From positions 1,927,663-1,991,662 of the forward strand of contig NW_019091402.1 of NCBI RefSeq assembly GCF_001949145.1: a stretch of DNA of 64,000 nt. Direction: 5' to 3'. Both the position numbers and the translations under genes were made by a program. The DNA comes from Acanthaster planci. Taxonomy: Eukaryota > Echinodermata > Asteroidea > Valvatida > Acanthasteridae. The notes under the pieces are model-generated. The model ran no database searches, was not told where the DNA came from, and saw only the letters and a program-made list of their open reading frames with translations. This document shows positions 46,286-58,700 of this stretch, in pieces (position 1 is the first letter of the stretch; every line of letters begins with the position of its first letter).

Positions 46286-46459
46286 GCAAGATATGGGACG
46301 GGGAGAACCCCCCCCCCCGCCTTCGTGTTGGTCATTGTTTGATCGGAAACTCAGGAATTCTTTACAGACTTCTAGGGGGGATGTGTTAGGTAACAATAGT
46401 CTAGAGAGTGTATAGGGATTGAACAGGTAAGGGGGGGACCCCTCCGTCCCATATCTTGC
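46286..46459 (+). mobile_element. GCAAGATATGGG MITE family C, copy 2
   Basis: It starts GCAAGATATGGGACG and ends GTCCCATATCTTGC, giving clean 14-base inverted ends. The body matches 34613-34774 at roughly nine bases in ten by eye. It lies downstream of the annexin stop codon, partly beyond a possible AATAAA. Confidence 0.88.
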
Positions 46460-46763
46460 ATGGTATATTCCAACGGGCGATGAGATAATAGACCTAGCTT
46501 CAGACAACAGATTCGGATGCAACAGTAGCTGGTCTTCCTTCGGATGGCACTCCTGAAAGCACGTCCTTTTTACGCCATAGAAAGCACGCAGCATCTTTAT
46601 TGTGTGGGAATTTGATGAATAAAAACGACCTCGACAGATAGCCGACGGTAAAAGGGGAGTGGGTACCAGGATGGGGGCTACAGTATAGGCCTACATATAG
46701 TCGCTAACGCAGTTCTAAATTAAGCAATAGGTTGCTGTGCTCCAAGTCCCTCTTGGTGGCGCC

Positions 46764-49700
46764 CTAATCTTCATCGGTCTTCACCAGGGCCAGCAGGAGT
46801 TTAGCGTAGTCTCCGGAACAGTCGGAAGCAATGAAGCTCTTCAGGCCCACACCGTACTTTAAGAAGAAAGCGATCTTCACACTTTTCATGTCAATCTTGA
46901 CAAAAATATAAGAAAAAAATTGGAGGAGAAGAAATGAATATGTCGGCCTGCTCATTCTCTTTACAGGTACATATGAGCAAAAACGTTAACTGATATCCCC
47001 TCAACTGATTCTTCATTACTGTTGATATGCGACACCTGTTGGACACCGAAACTATTAATTTTGGCAAGTTCAGAATTCTTTCGTCATTTTACCAGTGTTC
47101 TTTTATTGATTGATTTATTTGTTACGTATGACTTTTGGCGTTGTCACTCTACTAGGGCCGTTTTCCAATACTCGACTTCGTCTCCGTCTCAGGCTTCGTG
47201 TGGGAAAGCAATCCTCAATTGTGGGCCTGAAGCGTTTAACTTAAATTGAAGTACTGTAATGTTTGGCTCTTTTGCTTCTTACTTGATGTTTTGTGGCACT
47301 ATCAGACTTACTATTGCGCTTACAATCCTAAAGTCAGGAAGTAAAAATCAGTTGAAGCCTGAACGGAGCCCAAGTCGAGTATTGGAAAACGGCCTAAGAT
47401 TGCGTTACGTACAAACCCCCTCAAGTGGTGAACTTGCCAGTCGGTCTGGCCTTTCTTTCAAGACGTCTTTCAAGCTGTCTTTGAAATAAGTAGATATGCT
47501 GTCATGCCACCAAGCACTTTGGCATTTTGTATTTAATTGAGTGGTTGCTGGCCTTTACCTCAGCGCGTGTGACCACGCATCTGATGAGCTGTTCGTCGTC
47601 CGTGCCGGCCCCTTTCAGGGCGTCGTACAAGCGGTCTGCGAAGAACTCAGCGCAGCTCTTTGCACGAGAAACTGGAAATCAAATCAAGACGAGGACAAAT
47701 CATTACCTAAATGGGCACATAATTGGTTAAAAGTTTAAAGCTGAAATTCAGTCAAAACTGGATCTGACGCGCCAGTATACTTGTACATGCATGCACGTTA
47801 GTAAAATGTTTCAAATAATCTTGGTACAAACAAGTGGTGACGCGACGTTTCTCTCGGCAGTAGGCGGGCATCTTGTCGGGCAAATCAGCCGAGCTCGACT
47901 CGTCTGCTTCCCACTGATGCCAAAAACTATAACTACTCTGTTTCAAAATATTGCGGGTGTCAACTTTCCAGTGACTGAACACATAGTTTATTTTCCCTTT
48001 TAAGTTGGCTCATGGAAAGTCCTGGCCACCCGACCAAAGAACAACAGTCTGGGCACTTGATCTTTAAACCCATCCCAGTGAAACCCCAGGTCGAGCGTTC
48101 CAGAAAAGTTGCTTAGTTAAAAGAAGTTCGGTTTTTGATCGGCGTACCAATAGCCAGGTATCCGTCCCGCAGGTTACCGCTGCACTCATCTCTGATGGAC
48201 TCCTCGATGTCACAATCGGCAATCTGAGAAACAGGAAATGAAAACACCACAAGAGATCAAGATAATGATGACCCCTAAAAAGGTGACTTTTTTTAATGAG
48301 CAGGTGGTCACTGTGGTCCATCGCCCGCCAACTGATTTTTAATTGTTGAATGCTATTTTTTTTTCATCAGCCCTAACAGCAAGCGCCGAATCTCCCTGCG
48401 TCAATATGTTTTTTTGTACACCATAGAGGGTTAGCGTATTCCGACATAAGCCGTTATGTGAATAGCATCATTGCACTCCAGGCTCGTATAAGCGTCGGCT
48501 CTTTTCCCAGCATCCTACATCTTCGTTTATTGTATATGAATTAATATCATAACCTTGTGTATCTTGTTACTCGTTCATCTACCTGCAGTGTTAACGCAGA
48601 TGTGACATAAACCAAACCAAACCAAACCAAGCCACTTATTTTAGCCCGCTTATAAAAGATCTCATCGATGAGGCGCTCTCCCTAGCTCCACATGGTCATC
48701 GTTTTTTGCGGATTGCTGCTGCGAATGCCTGTCTGAAACGACTGAAACGGAGTCCAGTATTTTCCACATTCACAAATCCTCATTCTCCAGACAGTCGTCT
48801 GACATTTCTCCCTACCTCCTTGTACTGTTTGAATGTCTCCTTCAACTGATCGAAATTCCTAGTGGCAAGGATCTTGTTGAATGTACTTTCATCCGTACCC
48901 CATCGATCCTCCCCGGCCTATTAACAAACGATAGGAATTATTGTGATAAGTTCATTGTCCAATGGAAATCTCTACACCATTAACAAGCATTTGTCTAAAT
49001 TGCCTGAATCGCCTACTGTGCCGGTTTATGTGAAGTTTAATACATGTAGTTTTACAAAAATGTACGGAGGCCACAACCAAACAGTTTATTTTAAAAATCA
49101 GTCTTTTGTTATAGCAGAATAGCTATTCAAAATCATTTTAAGGCCGTCCATGCTCTCATGGTATGTTGACGTAACAGCTTAAGTATTCTATCAAATATGA
49201 CAGATTTCTTGTAACACGAGAACTCGATCGCACAAGTTACACACCCGCGTTTCAGAGAGGCAGAAAACTTAAATTGAGTTTTACTTCCATAGTGATAATG
49301 ACGAAGAGGAATCCCTAGAAATGCTCTAACTGCGCGAGGCTTGGCAGCTCTGCAAAGAGCCGGTTTGCACTTACATCGTACAGCTCCTGGGCTTCCTCTT
49401 TTGCCTTGTCTTCATCAACCTCGTCACTTTCATCACGTTGGCACTAACGAGAGATAAAACGTGGAATTTGAACTCCTACGAATCGTGGACTCGCATGCTT
49501 TGTACGCAAACGATTATACAGAAACATGTCAGGATGGGTTGGAAGTCATTATGGAAATGAGACTGATTTTATGGGATCGAACTTAATATCATCCAACAAT
49601 GACTAGAATAGCTAACCGTGTGTGTCAACACTTAACTTTGAAGGAATGTTTTGGGGGTTTTGGTGGAAATGGTTTATGGTCATCAAGTTTGACGGGCCCC

Positions 49701-52700
49701 ATTCCTGGTCACGTATGGGTTCGTTTACGCAGTTCTGCTCCCAGAGCCCCGACACGGGGCACGCTCAATTTTGGTTTGGGCTAAAACGGTCGTTTGCTGC
49801 AATCGTGACAGTTCAGCATTATTTTTGTCAACTCCTTAAGCCGAAACGGGGCCACGAGATACAGTTGCACGGTGGCTCATTTTAAGAAAAACAACCATCC
49901 AGGTAAGGAACACAGTATCCTTACGTTTCCTTGTTACCCTAAATACACGAATAATCACTTCGTTCAATGGTAAATTTTGAACTAAGTGAAAAACTTGCGC
50001 TTTGGAATCACATGTGGTCAGAAAATGTTGATGACTTGTCACAAAATAAAGTACATCGAGCCGTCAGAAAAACACGGTGTATTAAAAGAAACGCTGAGTA
50101 GCCATACCGCGTAAATGGACAGCATGAGGTTCTTGAAGTCCCCGGATGTCTCGTGATACAGATCCTCGCCCAAATTACGATCGTACCCTGAAAAGAACAA
50201 GTAATAATTTACGCAATATTGGAAAAAGCACGCAGGTGGATTAAGGCAAGTAGCAGGCCCGCTTGGTCACACCACATTACACCAGAGGGGGGGAGGGGTG
50301 CTGTTGATAATGCAAAATTTACACTATAAGTTCAAAATAACCTCAAACTGTAGACCTTTTGTCATTCTTATCACCAAAATAATGTCGGGATGATAAAATT
50401 TCCTATCCCACAGTAGAAGTAGCAGGAGATATTTATGCCACACCCTAGGATTTACGTTAATGGTAAGACATGACGTTCGGAACAACACCTTGTGCCTTGA
50501 ATGTACTGTTTACTATTATCTCACATATCGTGCAGAAATAGATTGGTTAATTAGTCTAATACTCCATGCAGGAAAAGGAGGCCATGAATTTATTAATGCA
50601 GAGTTGATGGGAAGCATTACATTCCCCTTACTTGCACTGTAGGCTATCTTGATTGCCTCGATCTCCTGTAAAAGGTAACAATATGTTTAATTATTATTTC
50701 CTTTAATATACGTTAGCATTAATTAAGGCGCTCTGACACCTGTGTGGAATATCGTACAGGTTTCTTCGGAATGATTTATCAAATTTTTTTTGAATTTTCG
50801 ATTCACCTCGCAATAAGCCTTTGGCGAGTTAAATTTGAATAAAATCTGGTACATTGGGTTATTTGATTGCACACAAACATAGCAATTTGTATTCTCCAAA
50901 ATAAAGATAATGTTGCTATACCACGTGATTTGGGCAAGCTATTGCATAGCGACCACCATCTCTGGAATGAATTGGTTCCTTTAAGCTATTTTTATTCATT
51001 AAAAACAGTGTACTGGTGTAAGGCGTCTCTTACATAACTAAGCTAAGTCTTTAGTATGGAGACTTCAAATTGTTATGTTCACGTGAATTTAAAGAACTCA
51101 GTGTACCAGATCTTATTCAAATTTAACTGGTAAATGGCTCATTACAGCTTCTCCACAGTATTCTGTCCATTTTCCATATCTGTTTAGGACAAATTCTAAT
51201 CCCTTCCTTTTTTCTGTTATCTGGAAATTGGACTTGGTGCAAAATACCTCCGCAGATGTTGAAGTGTATAAAATATATATGGGTTCACTAGGCTGCACAC
51301 AACTACAGAGGAACATGGGAGTTCACATAAAGGAAAATGGCCGAGTCCAGATTTCTTGTGACAATCCGCCTTGAGCAGAAGCACCCCCTCATCGGTTAAA
51401 AAGAGACGTGGGTTGGGAGTGTTCATTTTATTGATAGCGATGGGCCGTAATGCGTGCATTTCCTTGTTGTTCGTGAACCAGCGAAGTTCATTTGTGACCA
51501 AAGGAGCCTCCGTTGCTATAAAAAAAATTGCTCCCTCTCTTGGTCCGGCCGGAGGCTTATAGACAGAGGGAGTGGTAGCTCTGCTCCATTGCTGCTACCG
51601 CGTCCTCTGCGTAGATGCCAGGATTTTGTACATAATTCTGTCGAAACTTCGCAGTACGCATCAGCGTCTTGCACGTGTGGCCTTCGCCAGAGCTATTGTA
51701 ATATCACATTGACTCTTGCACGATCGGCCATACATCGTCTGCTATCCCGACACACGGCACATACAATATTTATACTTGCTGCAGTAAGTGGTCTACTAAA
51801 TCGGCCACTATGGGCTCTGAGCTGTACCAAGAGAGGGCGCAATTTTCCTAGCAACGAAGGTTCCTGTGGTTGTAAATGCGCATCGTTGGTTCATGAACGA
51901 CTGTGAAACGTGAAGCGTTGCAGTCGCGTCCCCACCAACATGGCTCTTTTCAGCGAATGAGGGGGTGCATCTGCTCGGGGCGAATTAGCACGTGTGACTC
52001 ACCTCGTTCATTCTCGTGCACATAATCTCGATGATGGTCTTTTCATCAGTGCCAGGCCCCTGTGAAATTAATATGCAAATCAAGAATCGATCATGATTTT
52101 ACTAGAAATGTTGAAGGCGGAAGTTGTCGACGAATTAAAGGGTCCGTACAACAGTTTTCTTGAAACCTCACTGGAAAATGTACCTTTTTGTTTAAATGAA
52201 CCCTATTTCGATAAAAATATATATTTATTTCAATGGAAATGCCTAATATTACCGTATTATTCTGGTGCCGCGATTAATTACTGCATCTCTTTTAAAGTTT
52301 CTTAATCTGCCTATAGTTTGGTCCCCCGAATTGAACTACATGTATATCGCCCTTGATAGTTTCCGGATACTGAAGTATCATCTCAACGCCTTTGGCGTGG
52401 CTGAAATTTAAAAAGTTGATATTCACCCTCATTGCTTCACGCAGTGTCTTGGCATCGTAGACAGGAGCGGGCAACATCAAGGCTTCGACGGCCGTCTCCA
52501 GGTTGCCTCGAAGCTCCCTCTTCAAGTCTTCCACGAGGTCCTAAGAGATGAAAAAGGAAGTAAGGTAATACTGTTATGGTATTATGCTTGATTAAAAATA
52601 CATGTAGGTGAAGTACAGGCCTTGATCCATCTAACTCTCTTCCCTTAGTGCATACCTGAACTTCAGTCGTCCTTAGCTTAAAAGAAGGGGGTTTGAGAAT

Positions 52701-55700
52701 TTCGCGTTCACATAGTGGACGCCGCCGCGATGACGTCATTTTGACAATCTGCGCCTGCGCCGCGTTCTCTGGCCCGGGTACTGCCAGAATCCAAGACGCG
52801 TCCACAGTATTTTTGCCGTTCAACTCGAAGAGCGCCGGTTTTTTTTTTTGGTAATCCTTGTTATTGAAGTCAACATTCACGGAACGATTACCGTCATAAA
52901 GCAACATAAATTCCTCATTAACCAACTTATCGCCAAAACAATAAAAAAAGAAGTGCTTCACGGAGTCGATGGAGGTTCGCCTTGTCAGCTAGCTGAACGA
53001 TTTTATCGTTCAAAATGGCGCGAATGACGTCACTACGCCTTGAACGCGTGTCAACTGAAATGGAAGTGGTTTCAAAAGGAAGTGAACAGGAATGTTGACC
53101 AGTGGCGTAGCCGGGGGGTCTGGGGCCACGTGCCCCCTACAAAATCCCCAGTGCCGCCAGGTGCCCCCCCCTGAAAAAACGGATGAATGGATATCGAACA
53201 AGGCTAACAAAAACGTACCAGCGTTTGATACTTTGCCAAGGCTAACTGGTCATATTTCATAAAACTGCTTTGGCAAAACCTGGAAGTTGGTGGGATAATG
53301 TTCACATGCTCCCGCAAATAATGACGTAACACAAAGGTCAAATTAACTGTGTAAAACTCCACTACAAATTTAATATTCGTTCTTATTTACAGTTGTATGA
53401 TATAAAATGATAAAATATAGGTACAAATAGATTCAGGAACCAAAATGAAATCAACCATTCACCAGAAAATGGACGGAGAGTCGATTGGTGTTTACGGTTA
53501 GAATGCAATACATGTTGTATGGATGGAATGCATACCTCTCCAAAGCAAGCCTTGTACTTCCATGCGATGTGCTGGCGTTCTTCGGATGTCCTGTCGGTGA
53601 TCAACTCGATAATCGCATCCTCATCGGTACCTATAACAGAGGGGACACGTGGGATACATTGCCGTGGGCGGATCCGGATCCGGGGGACCTGCGGCGGCCA
53701 TGCTTCCTTTCGCCATGCTCCCAAACCCACAAAAGGGGCGAAAATGTCTACCTTAAAAATGGGGGGGGGGGAGCATTTTGGCTCTCGAATATGGTTCTAG
53801 ATTAGCCCTTGTACCATACATGATGTCCGTAAACGGTTTAGTTGAGAACAGACGTAAGGTCTAAAGATAATCTAAGGCATACCTCATTAACAAAATATGA
53901 CGTTTTAAGCATTTATACAAAAAAGTTTAATAGTATAGAGGAACGACTGCTTGAAACGATTTGCTCGTTTCAGTATCTTATACACAATCTCAAATCATGT
54001 GGCTGGATTGGATCTGCTGCAGTTAGGCTAAACGTGAATTATGATTGGTTTATCAATCAGGTGTTTGCTTAGTCTAGCCATGATTGCGTCTGTAAAGAAA
54101 TTCCTTTGTTCGTCTGGTTATGAGGTTTTTTTCTGTCTGGTCTGCTCGATTGTTTTGTCGACAGGTTGTTCGTATTCATGTTATAGTCATATCCGGCTTG
54201 TCCATTGGTCTGTTGGTCTGGAGTCGATTTGGGATAAATTTACCAAATCCTTTCATGGCGTCTTTTAGTGTCTGCGCATCTTGCTCGGCATCGAAGTCAG
54301 CCTTGGCCAAGATGGTTCCCTATTCCAAAGAAAAAGAAAATATTATCTTTCACCGGTTCATTTCCAGTAACTTCGACTGATTTTTAAACATGTTTTCCTG
54401 TGCAGCTAGAATTAGGACGAAGGTGTTCCCAATTACTTATCTGGGTCTTTTTATGTTCACAATCGATATTTTGATTTCATTGACATAAACTCATACAACA
54501 TTATTATTTGAAGAGGAAAAGTAAAGTAAAATGCATGGAATATGATCGATTTTGCGGCATTTTACAAAAGAAAGCCGAAATTTTGATTTCGGAAATATAC
54601 ATTGTATTGCAAGTACCCATGGACTGGCTGAAAAAAGTCTTAATTCCAGCGTCAATTTCTCATTTCCTGTCACAACACCATAAATGTCCCTCAAACATTT
54701 CCGTGACACACAGGCCTAGATCAGACTCACTGTAGGCTGAAATCGCGTCTCAACATAACCCACGTGTATCGGTGTTTCAAATAAAACAATGCAAGAGGAA
54801 AATCGACTTTACCAAGGTTCAACCGGCTGACTATGTTTGCCACGTGGTATTTATTAACAAGCCTTTTGCCTTTTCAAGAGTTTTGTGGAAGGCAAGTAAA
54901 TATGACATGCCCATGGCCCAGCAAGGCTTCGGCAGCACTGGCAGAATGTAATGGTATCCGTACTGATCGCAGACAGTTCGCGCGCTCTGCAGATGTTAAT
55001 TTTCGTAGCAGAGGGAAAATTAACGTGTAAATTCTGGGGTCTGGTTTCCGACTTACCAGTAACGCCAGTCCAGCCCTTGCAGCCCTGTATCTGATGATGT
55101 ACTGTAACAAAAGAAAAACAAATTACTGGCAAATTCGATCCGCGGTAAACTGTCAATTATTGTCAACTTGATTGGTAACCCTTGCATGAAATAATATATC
55201 GGGCACCAGGCCAAACCGACCAGCGGTTAACAAATTGTCGCTGATCGAACTAGCCCATTGTTGAAGCTAAATCACCCCTTTTTTGGCAGGGATGCTTGTA
55301 AACCTGTGAGTTTTAAATCCTTTCATTCCAAAAGAATAAGAAAATTTAAAAAAAAATCATGTATAGTTGAAAGTTTAAGTACCCGGGATTTTTTTTACCG
55401 ATAAGATTGCTGACTGAGAAGAATTGCAAAGTTCAGTCTGCGATTGAACCTCGTGTCCAAAGCGAACGCACTTAAAATTATCAAGTGACCTTTTTGGTTT
55501 TCAAATAATGAAGCCTTGTTTTCATCAGGCACCTTAATTTCTTGCATAAAATTTTAACCCCCTGTACTTAACACATTTCGTCCACACTTGAGAGGTACGA
55601 TGGATAAGGACTTAAGTTTCATTTCATTTGCAGTGACTAGTATCGCATTTTCTGTAATAATTTTTGCTTTTCTAAGATTTGCAGAAGGCTCGGTGAGACA

Positions 55701-58700
55701 AAACAAAACAGACTCCTGTATTAGAAGCTAAAACTATTCTGTGTGGCGGGTTAATAGCAAAGGTATTTTTCTAATCAGGACGGATTGAGAATCCATTTTT
55801 TTCTGGGGAGAGTGCACGTTGTTTTGGGGGGACAGGGGTACAATTTTGGAATTTTTTAAACATTACCTTTCACGACCTTTTTTAGGGTTGAAACTACGTT
55901 TTGGGACTCCGTACATGCTTTTAGAAAGAAGGGGAATCAAATTCTAAAAATTCCCCTTTCTCTCATCATTTATGAAGAAAAAGACCTTCTTTGCCCTGCC
56001 CAAGCACGTGTGCGAGTCGTTGCATGGCCGCGCTGATAGTGCTGACCTCGCGCACGCGTATTGCTGTTCCTGGCTGACCTCGATGCCCTTCATTTCGGAG
56101 GTGGAGGCCAAGATCGTTGCTTTGTCCCAGCTATGACCTCACGAATTAGCGTTATAGTCTCGTAGTCGAAACACCGTTCCATTTTCTCGGTGCGAAAGGT
56201 CTACCTTTGGTGCGTCGAAAGGGTATGGAAGTTTAAATTTGTTGCTCAACAGCAAGCATTTGTAACCGACTCGTCAGCCATCTATATGAAGCCAATCTGT
56301 GACGAAGCCTTAATTTCGAAAATGGCACCGGGCCGTGATGCGAGGGCTGGTTACTGTCCTCTCTGCGTATCCGAGCACCCAAGGCTGGGCTATTTAAAGG
56401 CTATGGCAACCAATCTATCTGTGACGCAAACAGATATTGGGAAGTAAAAAATTTGGGAGGAGGTGGATCAGCCGAAAGTAGAGGTCTCTATCATGCTTTT
56501 CTATCTAGCTTTTACCATTCATTGCAATGTAACCAAACTCAGGTCGGAAGGAAAAATAGTCTGTTTCCTTAATCAACAAATTGAATTACATTGCCTATTG
56601 GTCTACAGGGAACAAGACAACACGGAAGGATCAAAATAAATAACAGCCTTGATGTGAGATTGCGAGAGGAAGCATTATTGTCTGGTCACGATGTCAGCTG
56701 GACACTTTCTTCTGCGTTCTGAGCCCTTTTTCTGATGAATCTGTGAATTACGGATGGCAAATTTCGGTCGTCACCTTTCGGACGACCGAAAGGAGGTAAT
56801 TAAACTGCCACTGACCATAATTATGGGTGGACGGAAGTGTTAGAGTCTGGTTACCGGTAATTTACTTTTACCGGCGGTAAAAAGAAATGTACACGTACCA
56901 GGGTAGCCTTTGAAGGTTTCTAAGCCGGCAGCAGTACATGATTGGCTGATGGTAGACAAGTAACTACCTAGCTTTGTTGCTCTAGTTTACATAGTTCGGT
57001 TTTCAAGTGTATCTATCTCAGCTACAGAGGTTTACACAAACTTCTGAACGACGCGTAATTGCGTATCCGCGTTCTGGTATCGCCTTTCGATTGGTATTTG
57101 ATCAGCGATAAAGTTGTCTTATCATGATGATAAGGGCACGCCGTCCCTAGACTATACCCCCTGATTGGCCGCCCTCACACACGCGGTCAAGGTTTCGAAA
57201 GAGTGTCCACTAGTCCGGTGCAATCTTGTACCGGCACCAACTTTGAAATTAAAAATAGCCCTATGGGAAACAAACATTTTGTCCCACGGTTGATATCGGC
57301 TTTTCTTTTTTGCATACGGTGAATTCATTGTCATCATCTATTAGGCATAGGAATGGTAGGAATTTAAACTTTATCACTTTGAACTGTAGTGTGAGTGAAA
57401 CATGGATACTTTACACGAGGCTTCAATTTTAGATCTCTTAATCTGTAAGGAGGAAGAAATGGAGATTTCATTTTTATTTTTTTATATCAGCAGAACAGCG
57501 CAAGTCCGCAACAAGTCTTGATTTCTTAATATTTTGATGGTCATGTTTTGTTCATTTGTTGGCAGTTCCAGGCCTTAATGAATTTGTGATGTGACGTCTT
57601 TTACACGCTTGGACACTTTGACCACAAATTCAGTATTTATGTTTCAAAATGCCAGCTTTTAAGCCAGAGATAATGTCAACTCAACAGGCTGTGTCCAAAA
57701 TGGGCTTCCAGAGCTATGGCTACGTCTAATTGGCAGTGCGTCTATACGCGTATTTCCGATGGAGCAAAGGGCTAGACCTAGCTGTAGAGAAGAGATTCGA
57801 CACAGCCTCATTTCCTAAACTACCCCGAATAACAGTTGCCGGCTGGAATGACAGCACCTGAGTTGTAATGACACGAGTCAGTGACCTGACTCGAAGTCTG
57901 ACTCGAGTCACAATTTTTGGCAACTCTACTCTCGACTCGAGTCCTAAAGGGTAAATGACTCGACTGGACTCAAGTCCCTCATCAGAAGACCCGACTCGGG
58001 TGAAAGTTAATGCTAGACTCTAGTCCCCAATCTAAAAGGAAACGTCTTTACGAAACAAATATTTTCAATAAATTACAGTGCCGGTTTTTAATGTTCATAT
58101 CTAGTGTTATCATCAGGAGTAAGATGTGATGTGACCACATGCAGTAACCGAGAGGTGAAATTTAAAATGCCAAATACGACTTTCTCTCTTGTTTTTATTT
58201 GTCGTATTGTGCTCAGATATTGTTGACTCGAATTGACCCGAGATAAGACTTGACTTGAATCGACTTTTTTTGCATGATGGCTCGACTTGACTCACTACGT
58301 TACAGTGACTCGACTCGACTCACAAAAATTGTTGACTCGTTGCCACTAGGGACAGCCGTTTCATGCTGCTGTACTCCGCCGACTTCGTGAGCATGCGCAT
58401 CATGAGCGTATTACATCGTCATGAGCGTGTAACTCGGGCGCGATTACACTGTACAACAGTCTGGGGAAACACTGTAATTTCCTACGAATGAAATGGTTTT
58501 TATTGCCAGTCTTGGGATGAGACTAATTTTTGCTCTCGTGCAAGATTCCCCTCTTGAAATACTGAACTTCCCTTGGATACTACATCCTCGGCCTCCAGCC
58601 CCGCGCTTATGACCTCGGTTCAAGGCGAACTTCCCCAACGTGTTGTGTACAAAATTCGCTCCCCTTTAGTCGATCCAGAACCATGCAACTTTTTGAAAGG

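Larger units (their letters stand above)
43554..46763. other. Convergent intergenic region between methyltransferase and annexin genes
   Basis: The left part is probably the 3' untranslated region of the methyltransferase gene. A 175-codon open frame at 43655-44182 has no recognisable domain and is probably chance. The interval holds the complete MITE at 44479-44775 and the GCAAGATATGGG element at 46286-46459. TTTATT at 46596-46601 (AATAAA on the minus strand) lies about 165 bases past the annexin stop and is a reasonable polyadenylation signal. Confidence 0.55.

Noticed and set aside
51454-51906. 150-codon cysteine-rich frame as a secreted peptide gene
   Set aside because: It lies entirely within a foldback element and runs into its inverted arm. 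No signal peptide is convincing.
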